47,881 nucleotides of DNA from JAAYDH01 sp035353055 (lineage in GTDB: Bacteria; Bacillota_I; Bacilli_A; RFN20; CAG-826): NCBI GenBank assembly GCA_035353055.1, contig DAOPYW010000008.1:1-47881 (forward strand), written 5' to 3'. Shown piece after piece: positions 32,860 through 41,184 of the stretch. A program made the position numbers and the translations under genes. The notes beneath the pieces are model-generated. The model did no database searches. It had not been told where the DNA came from and saw nothing but the letters and a program-made list of their open reading frames with translations. The first letter of the stretch is position 1; every line of letters begins with the position of its first letter.

Positions 32860-34512
32860 ATGTTTGAAAATTTATCGCTTTATGAAGCCTTTCAACTATC
32901 AGTAAAAAACACCCCATCAGGGAAAGCTGTTTATTATCAAGGAACGCAGATGTCATATCGTCGGCTCTCTCATTTAGTCGATCGCATGGCAGATATTTTA
33001 GTTCACCGCCTTAACGTTAAGAGAAACGATGTCATTTTGGTCGCTCAGCCGAATATTCCTGATACATTGATCCTCGTTTATGCTCTCAATAAAATTGGAG
33101 CTATTGCCAACTTAGTTCATCCATTCACTCCCTATAATCAAATTCGCAACATCATGGAAAAAACCAAGACTAAGATTGCCATCATGTTCGAGCAGAGAGT
33201 GGCAAAAGAAGTTGAAAAGTATCGCGAGATTGCTGATCGCATTTATGTGACTAGAGTCGAAGACTATCTGCCTATCGCTAAAAAGAATATTTACCATCTA
33301 TTCATGAATCGCGATATCCGCAAGAAACTCGGCAGATTCCGCGGGAAATTCAAAGGTTTCCGATATCTCTATCAATTAAAACCAACAGGATTACCAGTGG
33401 AAACTGTGACCGGAAAATCAAAAGAGATATCTGTCTATCTCCATAGTGGTTCTACCACAGGGGAACCCAAAATCATCTGCTTATGCGATGAGAACTTCAA
33501 TTTTATCTGCGATCAGACAGACGTGGCTGCGAGCCTTCCTCGCGAGCAGCTCAAATATCACGGCATGCTCAGCGTTTTGCCGAGCTTCCACGGCTTCGGA
33601 TTCTGCATGACCATGCACAATAGTTTGACTAACTCAATGAACTGCATCTTAATTCCTAAGTTTTCTCCTAAAGAAGTAGTAAAGACCATGAAGAAAACTA
33701 AAGTTTCTCTCTGCGTCGGCGTTCCGACCATGTACGAGAGCTTGATTAATTACCCACCATTTGTGAAGTCGAAAAAGTTAAAGAATTGGTTTGTCTGCTT
33801 CTCGGGTGGAGATACCTTATCAGCTGATCTCAAGACTCGCTTTGATGAGGTGATGAAAGCTCATGGCTCTCCCTGCCAGGTGTTTGAAGGATATGGCCTG
33901 ACTGAATCGGTCGCTGCTATCTCTATCAACACCTTCGCACATAATCGCCTCGGCTCCATCGGTTATCCTCTCAACGATGTGTCAATTCGCATCGTCGATG
34001 AAAAAGGCCAGGAAATACCTCGCGGAGAAATCGGTGAAATCACCATCAAAAGCAAGGCGACGATGGTCTGCTATTTAAACGATCCTGAAGCTACTAAAAA
34101 GGCTGTCGTTGACGGCTGGCTATACACTGGCGACTTAGGCTATGTCGACCAAGATAATTACTTATTTTTCAAGCTCCGCAAAAAGAGAGTCATCAAAGTC
34201 TCGGGCGTAGGGGTATTTCCTACGGAAATTGAAGCTTTGATCAACCATGTTCCTGGCGTCAAAGGATGCTGCGCTATTCGCATCCCCGACCCACGTCTGC
34301 AATCAGCAGTCAAAGTATTTGTCGTCGCTGATTATTTCGATGAGCAGGGCATGAAAAATGAAATCATCGAAACATGCCGCAAATACTTGATTCGTTGGGC
34401 TGTTCCAAAAGAGATTGAATTCATCGAAAAGCTCCCCATGACGATGCTCAACAAAGTCAATTTTGCAAAGCTTCAAAAAGAAGAAGACGAACGCCGTCAT
34501 CTAGAAGGATAA
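32860..34512 (+). CDS. AMP-dependent acyl-CoA synthetase/ligase family protein
   Basis: A 550-residue class I adenylate-forming enzyme. The P-loop SGSTTGEPK is near residues 198-206, the A5 motif YGLTESVA near 347, A7 YTGDLGYVD near 422 and A8 KLRKKRVIKVSGVGVFPTEIE near 436. The C-terminal catalytic Lys lies in a degenerate A10 (MTMLNKVNF; the usual Gly-Lys is Asn-Lys). Such enzymes activate fatty or other carboxylic acids as acyl-AMP. The acceptor is unknown: no carrier protein gene is adjacent. AGGAGG precedes the start. Confidence 0.85.
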   Translation: MFENLSLYEAFQLSVKNTPSGKAVYYQGTQMSYRRLSHLVDRMADILVHRLNVKRNDVILVAQPNIPDTLILVYALNKIGAIANLVHPFTPYNQIRNIMEKTKTKIAIMFEQRVAKEVEKYREIADRIYVTRVEDYLPIAKKNIYHLFMNRDIRKKLGRFRGKFKGFRYLYQLKPTGLPVETVTGKSKEISVYLHSGSTTGEPKIICLCDENFNFICDQTDVAASLPREQLKYHGMLSVLPSFHGFGFCMTMHNSLTNSMNCILIPKFSPKEVVKTMKKTKVSLCVGVPTMYESLINYPPFVKSKKLKNWFVCFSGGDTLSADLKTRFDEVMKAHGSPCQVFEGYGLTESVAAISINTFAHNRLGSIGYPLNDVSIRIVDEKGQEIPRGEIGEITIKSKATMVCYLNDPEATKKAVVDGWLYTGDLGYVDQDNYLFFKLRKKRVIKVSGVGVFPTEIEALINHVPGVKGCCAIRIPDPRLQSAVKVFVVADYFDEQGMKNEIIETCRKYLIRWAVPKEIEFIEKLPMTMLNKVNFAKLQKEEDERRHLEG

Positions 34513-34516
34513 AAGA

Positions 34517-36526
34517 ATGAAAAAAAGATATCTACCTCTCATCTTGCTTGCTTTCCTAACGCTCACCGCCTGCGATTTTTCGTCGCACTCAAAAATTCCT
34601 GTTACTGGAGTCAACATTAACCAAGCAGAAATTTCTATCAGTGTTGATGAACAGACAACTTTGAGCGCTACTGTTCTGCCAGAAAACGCCACTGATAAAG
34701 AAGTGACATGGTCAATTGCAAATAGTGCTATTGCAACCATTAATTCTGCAACTGGATTGGTCACCGGAATGTCGGAAGGCGACACTACAGTAACTGTTAC
34801 CACTCATGATGGCCATTTTACTGACACGCACCCCGTTGCTGTCAATCTACCTGTTGATCCCACCCTTGTCGCTTCGGTGAGCCTCGATCAAGAATCGCTT
34901 ACTATGCATGTCGACGATCAAAGAACTCTTTTAGCAACCGTCCTTCCAGATACCGCCATCGATAAAGTTGTAACTTGGGCGAGTTCTGATGAAAATATTG
35001 CTTCCGTCAATGCTAGCGGATTAATCACTGCACTAGCAGTTGGCAATGCTACAGTCACAGTGACCACTCACGATGGTGGTCACACCGATACTTGCTCCAT
35101 CCGCGTTAATAATCCCAGCGAGCTGTGGGATTCATCGCAAGATAGTTTAAGAAATGGCAGTAAAATTCTCGACTTTTATAGCCTCAATGACTTTCATGGC
35201 GCTACTGAATACGACAATGAATCCAGCTATGAACCCGGCATCAAAAAACTATCGACTTATTTGAATAATGCTAAAGCCACTAACCCAAATGGGTTTGTAT
35301 TAACCAGCTCGGGAGATATGTGGCAAGGAAGCGCTGATAGCAACATCACTCGTGGTCGTCTAGTCAACGATTGGATGAGCTTGATAGATTTCTCTGCCAT
35401 GAATTTAGGCAATCACGAATTTGATTGGACAATCGATGTCATAAAAAGCAATCAAGCTTTAGCGGGATTTCCCTTGCTTTCCTGCAATATCATCGACGAT
35501 GATACTGGCCAACCTGTCGATTGGATTGACCCCTATACTACCATCACGAAAAATGGCGTTCACATCGGCATTATCGGTGCGATTGGGGAAGGAATTACCA
35601 GCGATATATTGGCGAGCAATGTCGAAGGATTAACATTCGCTGATCCAGAGCCTTATGTCGTTAATTGGGCGAGCTATCTCCGCACCAACGGAGCAGATGT
35701 AATTCTATACTTGCTCCACGATACTGTTGGAAACATCTCCACTGCGGAAGGAAATGCCGTCGACGTGATCTTCGGTGGCCATTCGCATCAAGGAGAAAAT
35801 ACGATCGAAAATAATCCTTATGTCTCTTATAGCACTCCCGCTCTCCAGGCTTGGTCAAACGGAAAAGATGTGGGGCATTTCAACATGACCTATAGCTTCG
35901 TCAATGAAGAAGTCGCTTCTTGCACCGCGGAAATTCTCGACACCCGCTCATTTAAAATAAGCTCTTTAGCGGATGATCCAGCTACTTCCAGCATGTATCA
36001 AACTTATTTGGATAATGAAATATCAGCCATCAAAGATGAAGTCAAACTAGCCGATGGGCCGGGAATTGCCAAGGGAGACATTCCCAATGTATACAATCAG
36101 TATGCTTATCGCTATTTCAAAGATTTTAAAGATGCTGCAAATGATTACAATATCTTCATGGTTCAGACAAATAATGCCCGCGCAGCTATCGCTAGCGGCG
36201 ATATCACGTATGGCATGATTTATAAAGCATTGCCTTTTGACAATTCACTTTGCTTAGTCACAGTTAAAGGTTCGGATATTGTCAACGAGCTGAGCTGGTA
36301 TGGATTTTTCTATCTCCCATCACAAAATTCCCAAATTGATGGCAGCAATTTATCTAGTTATCTTAATCTCTCATCCACATATTATGTTTTGATGATTGAT
36401 TACATCGCCCTTAATGTTGACTTCCGCCAGTATGTGACCATGGTGAAAACATATGGGGAAGAAGAAGCTCTGCCGAGAAATATCGTCAGCCGCTATATTT
36501 CTGGATATCCCAGCAATATTCACTAG
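34517..36526 (+). CDS. Surface lipoprotein: two BIG2 domains plus 5'-nucleotidase/metallophosphatase
   Basis: A 669-residue lipoprotein with signal MKKRYLPLILLAFLTLTAC and lipidated Cys19. Two bacterial Ig-like (BIG2) domains follow (about 30-110 and 116-195; both end in a TVTVTTHDG segment). A UshA-like metallophosphatase domain begins with YSLNDFHGA (about 215), then GNHEFDW (about 297), GGHSHQ (about 418) and a C-terminal nucleotidase domain with IASGDITYGMIYKALPFDNS. It probably releases phosphate from extracellular nucleotides, for nucleoside or phosphate salvage. The catalytic Asp at the first motif is present as DFH. AAGGA precedes the start. Confidence 0.85.
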   Translation: MKKRYLPLILLAFLTLTACDFSSHSKIPVTGVNINQAEISISVDEQTTLSATVLPENATDKEVTWSIANSAIATINSATGLVTGMSEGDTTVTVTTHDGHFTDTHPVAVNLPVDPTLVASVSLDQESLTMHVDDQRTLLATVLPDTAIDKVVTWASSDENIASVNASGLITALAVGNATVTVTTHDGGHTDTCSIRVNNPSELWDSSQDSLRNGSKILDFYSLNDFHGATEYDNESSYEPGIKKLSTYLNNAKATNPNGFVLTSSGDMWQGSADSNITRGRLVNDWMSLIDFSAMNLGNHEFDWTIDVIKSNQALAGFPLLSCNIIDDDTGQPVDWIDPYTTITKNGVHIGIIGAIGEGITSDILASNVEGLTFADPEPYVVNWASYLRTNGADVILYLLHDTVGNISTAEGNAVDVIFGGHSHQGENTIENNPYVSYSTPALQAWSNGKDVGHFNMTYSFVNEEVASCTAEILDTRSFKISSLADDPATSSMYQTYLDNEISAIKDEVKLADGPGIAKGDIPNVYNQYAYRYFKDFKDAANDYNIFMVQTNNARAAIASGDITYGMIYKALPFDNSLCLVTVKGSDIVNELSWYGFFYLPSQNSQIDGSNLSSYLNLSSTYYVLMIDYIALNVDFRQYVTMVKTYGEEEALPRNIVSRYISGYPSNIH

Positions 36527-36531
36527 CTTTA

Positions 36532-37737
36532 TTAATCCACGTAGTTATGATCGAAATTAATCACGAGATGATACGTGGATTTTATTTTTTTGAATTCTTG
36601 AGTTAAGTAGTTTAATAGCTCTACATCTTTTACCAGCGAATCGGAAGGGATGACAACATCGAATAGAATATTGGTGTGAGTCGGCCCACTCACGGCTCTA
36701 AAGTCATGGAAAGATAGACTTTCTCCCCCTGGATAAGCGGAGATAATTTCCTGTGTTTTAGCAATTAATTCATTGATCTCCGGGGAGTCAGTGATGATTG
36801 GGTCCATATGAATAGTTAATAAAATATTGTATTTTTGCGCGATTTCTTTCTCAATATTGTCGATCATATCATGAGACACCAAAACATCAACTTTGTGGTC
36901 TACCTCGACGTGGAGGGTCATGAAAACTTTTGTCGGACCATAGGAATGGCACATCATATCATGAACGCCTAGCACTCCGGGATAACTGAGAATATCATCG
37001 ACGATTTGATGGACGATTTTCTGATCTGGTGGCAAGCCAATTAATGGATTCGATGTCTCCATCAGTAGTTTAATGCCAGTCACGATAATAAAGATGGAAA
37101 CGGCGAGTCCCATATAACCATCAATGTGAATGTCATAACCATTGAGATAGAGAATAAATTCCACCAAGGTGGCAATTAATACTGCGGAGGTGGTGATCAC
37201 ATCATTAAAAGAGTCTTGAGCTGAAGCTTTTAAAGACACGGAATTGATGATTTTTGCCATCTTCCGATAGAAGAGACCTTGAAGCAATTTCGTGATGATT
37301 GCAACCCCTAAAATAATGAAGACTGCGATATTGACAGTGGGATTGCTGTAGTTGGTGGGAGTATTGTTGATAATTTTCATCACTGATGTGTAGCCAAGCA
37401 CCACAGCGATAGCGATGATGACAAAGCTGATGATTAGACCAGCGATATATTCGATTCGCTCATGTCCGAATGGATGTTCCTTGTCAGCTGGCTTGTTTGC
37501 TAATTTGAAGCCAAAGAGATTGACGATGCTGCTCGCCATGTCAGTGAAGTTGTTGAGAGCATCAGTGATAATTGACATGGAAAATACTAAAATGCCAATT
37601 GTCAATTTAAAGACAACCAGCGATAGATTTGTGATAATTCCGACTATTGATGCTAGATAGCCATGTCTTCGGCGGACTTTCGGATCACCTGTATTGCGGT
37701 AATCCTTAATAAAAATTTTTCTTAATAAATTTACCAT
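36532..37737 (-). CDS. Cation diffusion facilitator (CDF) family metal exporter
   Basis: A 401-residue CDF transporter exchanging a divalent metal for protons. Six membrane helices occupy about 25-230. The metal-site helix 2 reads ITDALNNFTDMASSIVNLFG, with an Asn-x3-Asp site in place of Asp-x3-Asp. PADKEHPFGHERIEYIAG follows, and helix 5 carries HIDGYMGLAV. The cytoplasmic domain has HDMMCHSYGP and an extra C-terminal stretch of about 100 residues. Metal identity cannot be read; the Asn-Asp site is common in Bacillota CDFs. Start 37737 is chosen because the extended -10 box lies 6 bases upstream; the upstream ATG precedes the predicted transcript start. Confidence 0.9.
   Translation of the reverse strand: MVNLLRKIFIKDYRNTGDPKVRRRHGYLASIVGIITNLSLVVFKLTIGILVFSMSIITDALNNFTDMASSIVNLFGFKLANKPADKEHPFGHERIEYIAGLIISFVIIAIAVVLGYTSVMKIINNTPTNYSNPTVNIAVFIILGVAIITKLLQGLFYRKMAKIINSVSLKASAQDSFNDVITTSAVLIATLVEFILYLNGYDIHIDGYMGLAVSIFIIVTGIKLLMETSNPLIGLPPDQKIVHQIVDDILSYPGVLGVHDMMCHSYGPTKVFMTLHVEVDHKVDVLVSHDMIDNIEKEIAQKYNILLTIHMDPIITDSPEINELIAKTQEIISAYPGGESLSFHDFRAVSGPTHTNILFDVVIPSDSLVKDVELLNYLTQEFKKIKSTYHLVINFDHNYVD
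36534..36592 (+). terminator. Terminator of the 31952-36526 operon, inside the convergent gene's 3' end
   Basis: A 10-base-pair stem AATCCACGTA/TACGTGGATT (36534-36543 with 36572-36581) with a 28-base loop and a T-rich tail. It serves the plus strand but is encoded by the last codons of the minus-strand CDF gene. Confidence 0.65.
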
Positions 37738-37743
37738 TGGAGT

Positions 37744-37752
37744 ATTATAGCA
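37744..37752 (-). promoter_or_regulatory. CDF gene promoter, predicted leaderless
   Basis: On the minus strand, an extended -10 TGCTATAAT ends at 37744. Seven bases on, at 37737, is the A of the ATG. No Shine-Dalgarno is possible. Confidence 0.65.
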
Positions 37753-37787
37753 CATAAAAATTATTATGAAATATCGCGCATAATGTA

Positions 37788-37793
37788 TATACT
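37788..37793 (+). promoter_or_regulatory. -10 box of tRNA-Leu(CAG)
   Basis: TATACT ends 9 bases before the mature tRNA 5' end; the predicted start is near 37800. No clear -35 box was seen. Confidence 0.45.
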
Positions 37794-37802
37794 ATTTCCG
37801 TT

Positions 37803-37889
37803 GCGGTTATGGCGGAACTGGTAGACGCGCTAGATTCAGATTCTAGTGAGGTTACACTCATGGAGGTTCAAATCCTCTTAGCCGCACCA
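37803..37889 (+). tRNA. tRNA-Leu (CAG)
   Basis: An 87-base class II tRNA with encoded CCA. Acceptor GCGGTTA pairs with TAGCCGC. The anticodon stem CTAGA/TCTAG holds the loop TTCAGAT, giving CAG. The long variable arm and T-arm (GAGGTTCAAATCCTC) are present. A methyltransferase ORF starts 7 bases after the CCA. Confidence 0.95.
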
Positions 37890-37896
37890 ATTAGTA

Positions 37897-38592
37897 ATGA
37901 ATAAAGATTATATAGAGCTGAAGGAATGGTTGAACCAAACCAAAGACGAACCTTTAGAGAATATGGCGGGGTTTTTTGACAAAAGACTCGATGAGTATGA
38001 AAAGCATATGTCACGCTGGAAAAGGCATTACCAGCAGTTTTCAAAGCTGGTTCCAGCTGGTGCTGAGACTCTTTTGGATATTGGCTGCGGAACGGGTTTA
38101 GAGCTCGATTTCATTTTTAAAAAGAATAAAAATTTAAAAGTTACGGGCATTGATTTATCAAAAGCGATGCTCCAAAAACTAAAAGAAAAACATCCGCATC
38201 AAAGCTTAACTTTAATCAATGATGATTATTTGAAATGCGACCTTGGCAGAGAATGCTTTGATGTTGTTGTTTCATTTCAAACGCTTCATCATTTCTCTTC
38301 AGAGAAAAAAATAGAATTATTTAAAAAAATCTACCATTCATTAAAACTGGGTGGAATGTACATCGAATGCGACTACATCGCCTCTTGCCAAGAAATTGAA
38401 GGCTTGGCATTAACTGAATATCAAAGGCGAAGAAGAAGAGATCATATTCCTGATGATGTTCTAGTTCACTTTGATATTCCTTTCACTTTGGAACACGAGA
38501 TTGAATCCCTCAAGAATGCTGGGTTCAAGAATATCGAAAGCCAGTTTTTAAGCGGAGATAACCACACTGTTTTGTTTTGGGTGAAGAAATAA
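37897..38592 (+). CDS. Class I SAM-dependent methyltransferase
   Basis: A 231-residue methyltransferase. Motif I is ETLLDIGCGTGLELDFI (about residues 58-74), followed by the acidic-loop region VTGIDLSKAMLQKL, FDVVVSFQTLHHFS (motif IV-like) and LKLGGMYIECDY. The N terminus (MAGFFDKRLDEYEKHM from residue 23) is typical of a set of small Bacillota methyltransferases with unknown substrate. The ATG is 8 bases after the CCA end of tRNA-Leu with no promoter or Shine-Dalgarno between. It is probably made from a tRNA-mRNA co-transcript. Confidence 0.8.
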   Translation: MNKDYIELKEWLNQTKDEPLENMAGFFDKRLDEYEKHMSRWKRHYQQFSKLVPAGAETLLDIGCGTGLELDFIFKKNKNLKVTGIDLSKAMLQKLKEKHPHQSLTLINDDYLKCDLGRECFDVVVSFQTLHHFSSEKKIELFKKIYHSLKLGGMYIECDYIASCQEIEGLALTEYQRRRRRDHIPDDVLVHFDIPFTLEHEIESLKNAGFKNIESQFLSGDNHTVLFWVKK

Positions 38593-38744
38593 AAGCAATT
38601 TGAACAAAGTCCTCCTATTTTAAGAAATAAAAAAGCATTACCATTCTCTTTTTTTATTGGCGACTCATCAGGTCGTTTCCTTTTTTCTTAGAGTAAGATA
38701 TAATCATGGCGGTTAATTGCTCTAATTAATTGGAGGGATCTTTC

Positions 38745-39581
38745 ATGGGAATTCTAAAAAGCATTATTCAATTTTTAACTGTAAATATGAATAGACCCAC
38801 AAACTACGGATGGTTTCATCTCATGTTTGTTGCTTTGCTAATCATCGCGTGTATAGGCATGGTATTTTTAGCCAACCATCAGCACAACGAAAAAACATTG
38901 CAAATGGTTTTATTGATTTGCGGTGGCATCATGATTTTGTTTGAAATATATAAGCAATTTGTATTTACCTTCCGCCTTGACGGAAGCAACAATCTCATCA
39001 TCGATTATCAATGGTACGCCTTTCCCTTCCAGCTGTGCTCGACGCCCATGTATGTCATGATTATCGCTGGCTTAGTCAAGCCAGGAAAATTTCGCGATGT
39101 ACTGCTTGGATTTTTGACTCTATTTGGTCTATTTGGCGGATTAGTAGTTTATGTCTATCCTAACGATGTCTTTACTTCTACCGTCGGAATCAATATTCAA
39201 ACGATGGTGCACCATGGCTTGCAGATTGCCGTTGGTGTCTTCCTTTTCACTTATTATCGTAAGTCTTTAAATCTTCGCTTTTGGCTTGGGAGTTTCGCTG
39301 TTTTTGGCGCTTTCTTCTTCGCCGCTTTGGCGGTGGACTTCATTGTCCCAATGTTTGTCAATGAGACGTTTAATATGTTCTACATCAGCCTCAAATTTGG
39401 CAATCACCTCCCGATTTTGCACGATGTCTTTATCAGTGTTCCTTACCCTGTATTTTTAATGATCTATGCTTTGGGATTCTGCCTTGTGGCCACGATTATC
39501 TATTGGATAGCCTTTGGCTTAAATCAAATTTGTCATCAATTTCATCAGAGTTATTTAAGAACCGTAAAAACCCAACAATAA
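38745..39581 (+). CDS. TMEM164/YwaF-like polytopic membrane protein
   Basis: A 278-residue protein with about seven membrane helices. Features: NYGWFHLMFVALLIIACIGM (first helix), FPFQLCSTPMYVMIIAG with a conserved-looking Cys, TMVHHGLQIAVGVFL with two His, and GNHLPILHDVF near the end. This resembles the TIGR02206/YwaF group, related to eukaryotic TMEM164, in which a Cys and a His are needed for acyl transfer to ether lysolipids. Assignment is by pattern, so moderate. Start 38745 has GGAGG 10 bases upstream; the TTG 15 bases earlier is rejected. It lies 1 base from a YhhN-like gene. Confidence 0.55.
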   Translation: MGILKSIIQFLTVNMNRPTNYGWFHLMFVALLIIACIGMVFLANHQHNEKTLQMVLLICGGIMILFEIYKQFVFTFRLDGSNNLIIDYQWYAFPFQLCSTPMYVMIIAGLVKPGKFRDVLLGFLTLFGLFGGLVVYVYPNDVFTSTVGINIQTMVHHGLQIAVGVFLFTYYRKSLNLRFWLGSFAVFGAFFFAALAVDFIVPMFVNETFNMFYISLKFGNHLPILHDVFISVPYPVFLMIYALGFCLVATIIYWIAFGLNQICHQFHQSYLRTVKTQQ

Positions 39582-39582
39582 T

Positions 39583-40311
39583 ATGAAACGATCCCGAGAT
39601 ATCTTTCTCACCATTTACTTGCCAATTTTTCTTTTGATAGAACTAGTTTTGTATTTAATGATCGTTTTCATTCCCCATCCGTTAGCGATTAATATTCTCG
39701 AATATTCCGCAATTTGCCTCTGCTTTATCAGCGGCTTAGTTTTCTTTTTGAAAATGAAAAGCCACTTAACTTTCTTCATTTTTGGGGGCTTATTGTTCAC
39801 ATTAGTCGCTGACACATTTCTCGTCTTATTAAATGCCTATCTCAATTACGCTTTTCAATGCATTGCGATGACTTCCTTCAGCATTTGTCAAATCTTCTAT
39901 CTTCTCGCTATTCAATCAATCAGCAAATCCTCGCGAGAGCGGTGGATTAACTTAGGGGTTAGAATCTTCTTATTCATCGCTTTTGAAATAGCCGCTCTAA
40001 TCATCGTTTTCCCATCCTTCAATTATCTGGTTTTTATCTCTCTATTTTATTTCTCTCAATTAATTGCCAGCATCATCTTCAGTTTTTTCCACATCAAGTC
40101 TCATCCTTTCCTCGCGATTGGATTGTTGCTCTTTATCGGATGCGACATCTTCATTGGACTTTATTACTTGGTGGACATCCTCGCTTTGCCAAGCACGCAT
40201 TTCCTCGCTATTTTCACCTCCTATAATTTTAATTATGCTTGGCTATTCTATTTGCCCTCTCAAGTGCTTCTGTCACTCAGCGGAAGAGTTTTCGTCCGGC
40301 GTCAACTTTAA
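39583..40311 (+). CDS. YhhN/TMEM86-like (lysoplasmalogenase family) membrane protein
   Basis: A 242-residue protein with about eight membrane helices. Two aspartate-containing helix motifs match the YhhN pattern: GGLLFTLVADTFLVLL (about residues 64-79, Asp73) and LLLFIGCDIFIGLYYLV (about 183-199). YhhN/TMEM86 enzymes cleave the vinyl-ether bond of lysoplasmalogens; many bacterial members are untested. It starts 1 base after the TMEM164-like gene and has no Shine-Dalgarno, so translation is probably coupled. Together the pair suggests ether-lipid turnover (inference). Confidence 0.6.
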   Translation: MKRSRDIFLTIYLPIFLLIELVLYLMIVFIPHPLAINILEYSAICLCFISGLVFFLKMKSHLTFFIFGGLLFTLVADTFLVLLNAYLNYAFQCIAMTSFSICQIFYLLAIQSISKSSRERWINLGVRIFLFIAFEIAALIIVFPSFNYLVFISLFYFSQLIASIIFSFFHIKSHPFLAIGLLLFIGCDIFIGLYYLVDILALPSTHFLAIFTSYNFNYAWLFYLPSQVLLSLSGRVFVRRQL

Positions 40312-40351
40312 CTAAATAACTAGGACTAGTTAGTATATAGTTATAAGAGAT

Positions 40352-40428
40352 GCGCTTGTAGCTCAGTTGGATAGAGTACAACCCTCCGAAGGTTGGGGTC
40401 ATGCGTTCGAATCGCATCAAGCGCGCCA
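40352..40428 (+). tRNA. tRNA-Arg (CCG)
   Basis: A 77-base cloverleaf with encoded CCA. Acceptor GCGCTTG pairs with CAAGCGC. The anticodon stem CAACC/GGTTG holds the loop CTCCGAA, giving CCG. T-arm TGCGTTCGAATCGCA. Confidence 0.95.
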
Positions 40429-40436
40429 ATAAAATA

Positions 40437-40463
40437 AAAAGTCCGAATTAATCGGATTTTTTA
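40437..40463. terminator. Bidirectional terminator between tRNA-Arg and the PII-like gene
   Basis: The stem AAAGTCCGA/TCGGATTTT has one G-T pair and an ATTAA loop. It is followed by T runs on both strands. It can end tRNA-Arg on the plus strand and the DUF1538-PII operon on the minus strand. Confidence 0.75.
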
Positions 40464-40465
40464 TT

Positions 40466-40492
40466 CAGTTGTCTACAGACTGTAGCCAGCTG
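40466..40492. repeat. 27-base imperfect palindrome
   Basis: CAGTTG and CTACAG form the left arm, a single A is the centre, and CTGTAG and CAGCTG form the right arm, with one mismatch and one G-T pair. No T run follows. It lies between convergent units. Function unknown; it does not resemble a Bacillus dif site. Confidence 0.5.
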
Positions 40493-40549
40493 AAATATAT
40501 TGAAATAAACCAATAAAGAAAGCGATATAGCTTAAAAGGATATTATGAT

Positions 40550-40861
40550 TTATTCTTCGCTTTTCAATGTGCAATCTTCCACGGGAAGAATGAAACACAG
40601 AGCGTTCGAAGGTGTTCCTTTGCCGTGAGTGGCTTTTACTTCTTCGCTGATTTTGTGAGCGACACTTTCTGAGACGACGCTGAGAAGAATCTCTCGCTCG
40701 GGTTCATAATTAATGCCGAGAATTTTGGTAAAATTTTGCCCAGTGCCACGCGCGGAAATTATCGTGGCTCCTCTGGAACCGCATTTCTGAGCAAGCTCGA
40801 CAATTTCATCGCTGAAGCCAGCGGTGACGATGATGAATAATACTTTCATTGTTTCTGCCAT
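40550..40861 (-). CDS. PII-like protein (second of the pair)
   Basis: A 103-residue protein with a PII (GlnB-like) ferredoxin fold: strand MKVLFIIVTAGFSDEIVELA, then GATIISARGTGQNFTKILGI where the T-loop would be, strand EREILLSVVSESVAHKISEEV, and GTPSNALCFILPVEDC, matching the B-loop/beta-4 of PII. The T-loop is shorter than in GlnB and lacks the uridylylation Tyr context. PII proteins bind ATP/ADP and control transporters or enzymes. AGGAGG is 10 bases upstream; 14 bases separate it from the first PII-like gene. Confidence 0.72.
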   Translation of the reverse strand: MAETMKVLFIIVTAGFSDEIVELAQKCGSRGATIISARGTGQNFTKILGINYEPEREILLSVVSESVAHKISEEVKATHGKGTPSNALCFILPVEDCTLKSEE

Positions 40862-40875
40862 TGTGAATGATCCTC

Positions 40876-41184
40876 CTAATAGCTTATTTTATCGAGTGGA
40901 ATCGTGAAGGCGATCCCAGAGTTAGGCTTATTGAAATTGTACTGAGATTTGAGCAAATCGAAAATCTCACCAACTTTTTCATGAGGGACAAAGCCGCTTA
41001 AAAAGACATATTGTTCCTCTCTTGTTAAACCGAGGGTGCGGAGCAGTCCTTCTTTGGCGGAGCCCTTCGCCAAAACTTGGTTGATCATGGCAACTCCAAA
41101 ATCGACTATCGACTGCAATATTTTTTGCTTTTGCGACCTCTTGGCAATGATGGCCAGCAATACCCATTCGTCTTTATTTGCCAT
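40876..41184 (-). CDS. PII-like protein (first of the pair)
   Basis: A 102-residue PII-like protein beginning MANKDEWVLLAIIAKRSQKQ. It has the pattern strand-helix-loop: SIVDFGVAMINQVLAKGSAK, then GLTREEQYVFLSGFVPHEKV and NKPNSGIAFTIPLDKIS, the last matching the PII final strand. It differs clearly from the next gene, so the two may form separate or mixed trimers. It overlaps the 3' end of the DUF1538 gene by 11 bases, and AAGGT lies 7 bases upstream, so expression is coupled to the membrane protein. Confidence 0.7.
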   Translation of the reverse strand: MANKDEWVLLAIIAKRSQKQKILQSIVDFGVAMINQVLAKGSAKEGLLRTLGLTREEQYVFLSGFVPHEKVGEIFDLLKSQYNFNKPNSGIAFTIPLDKISY

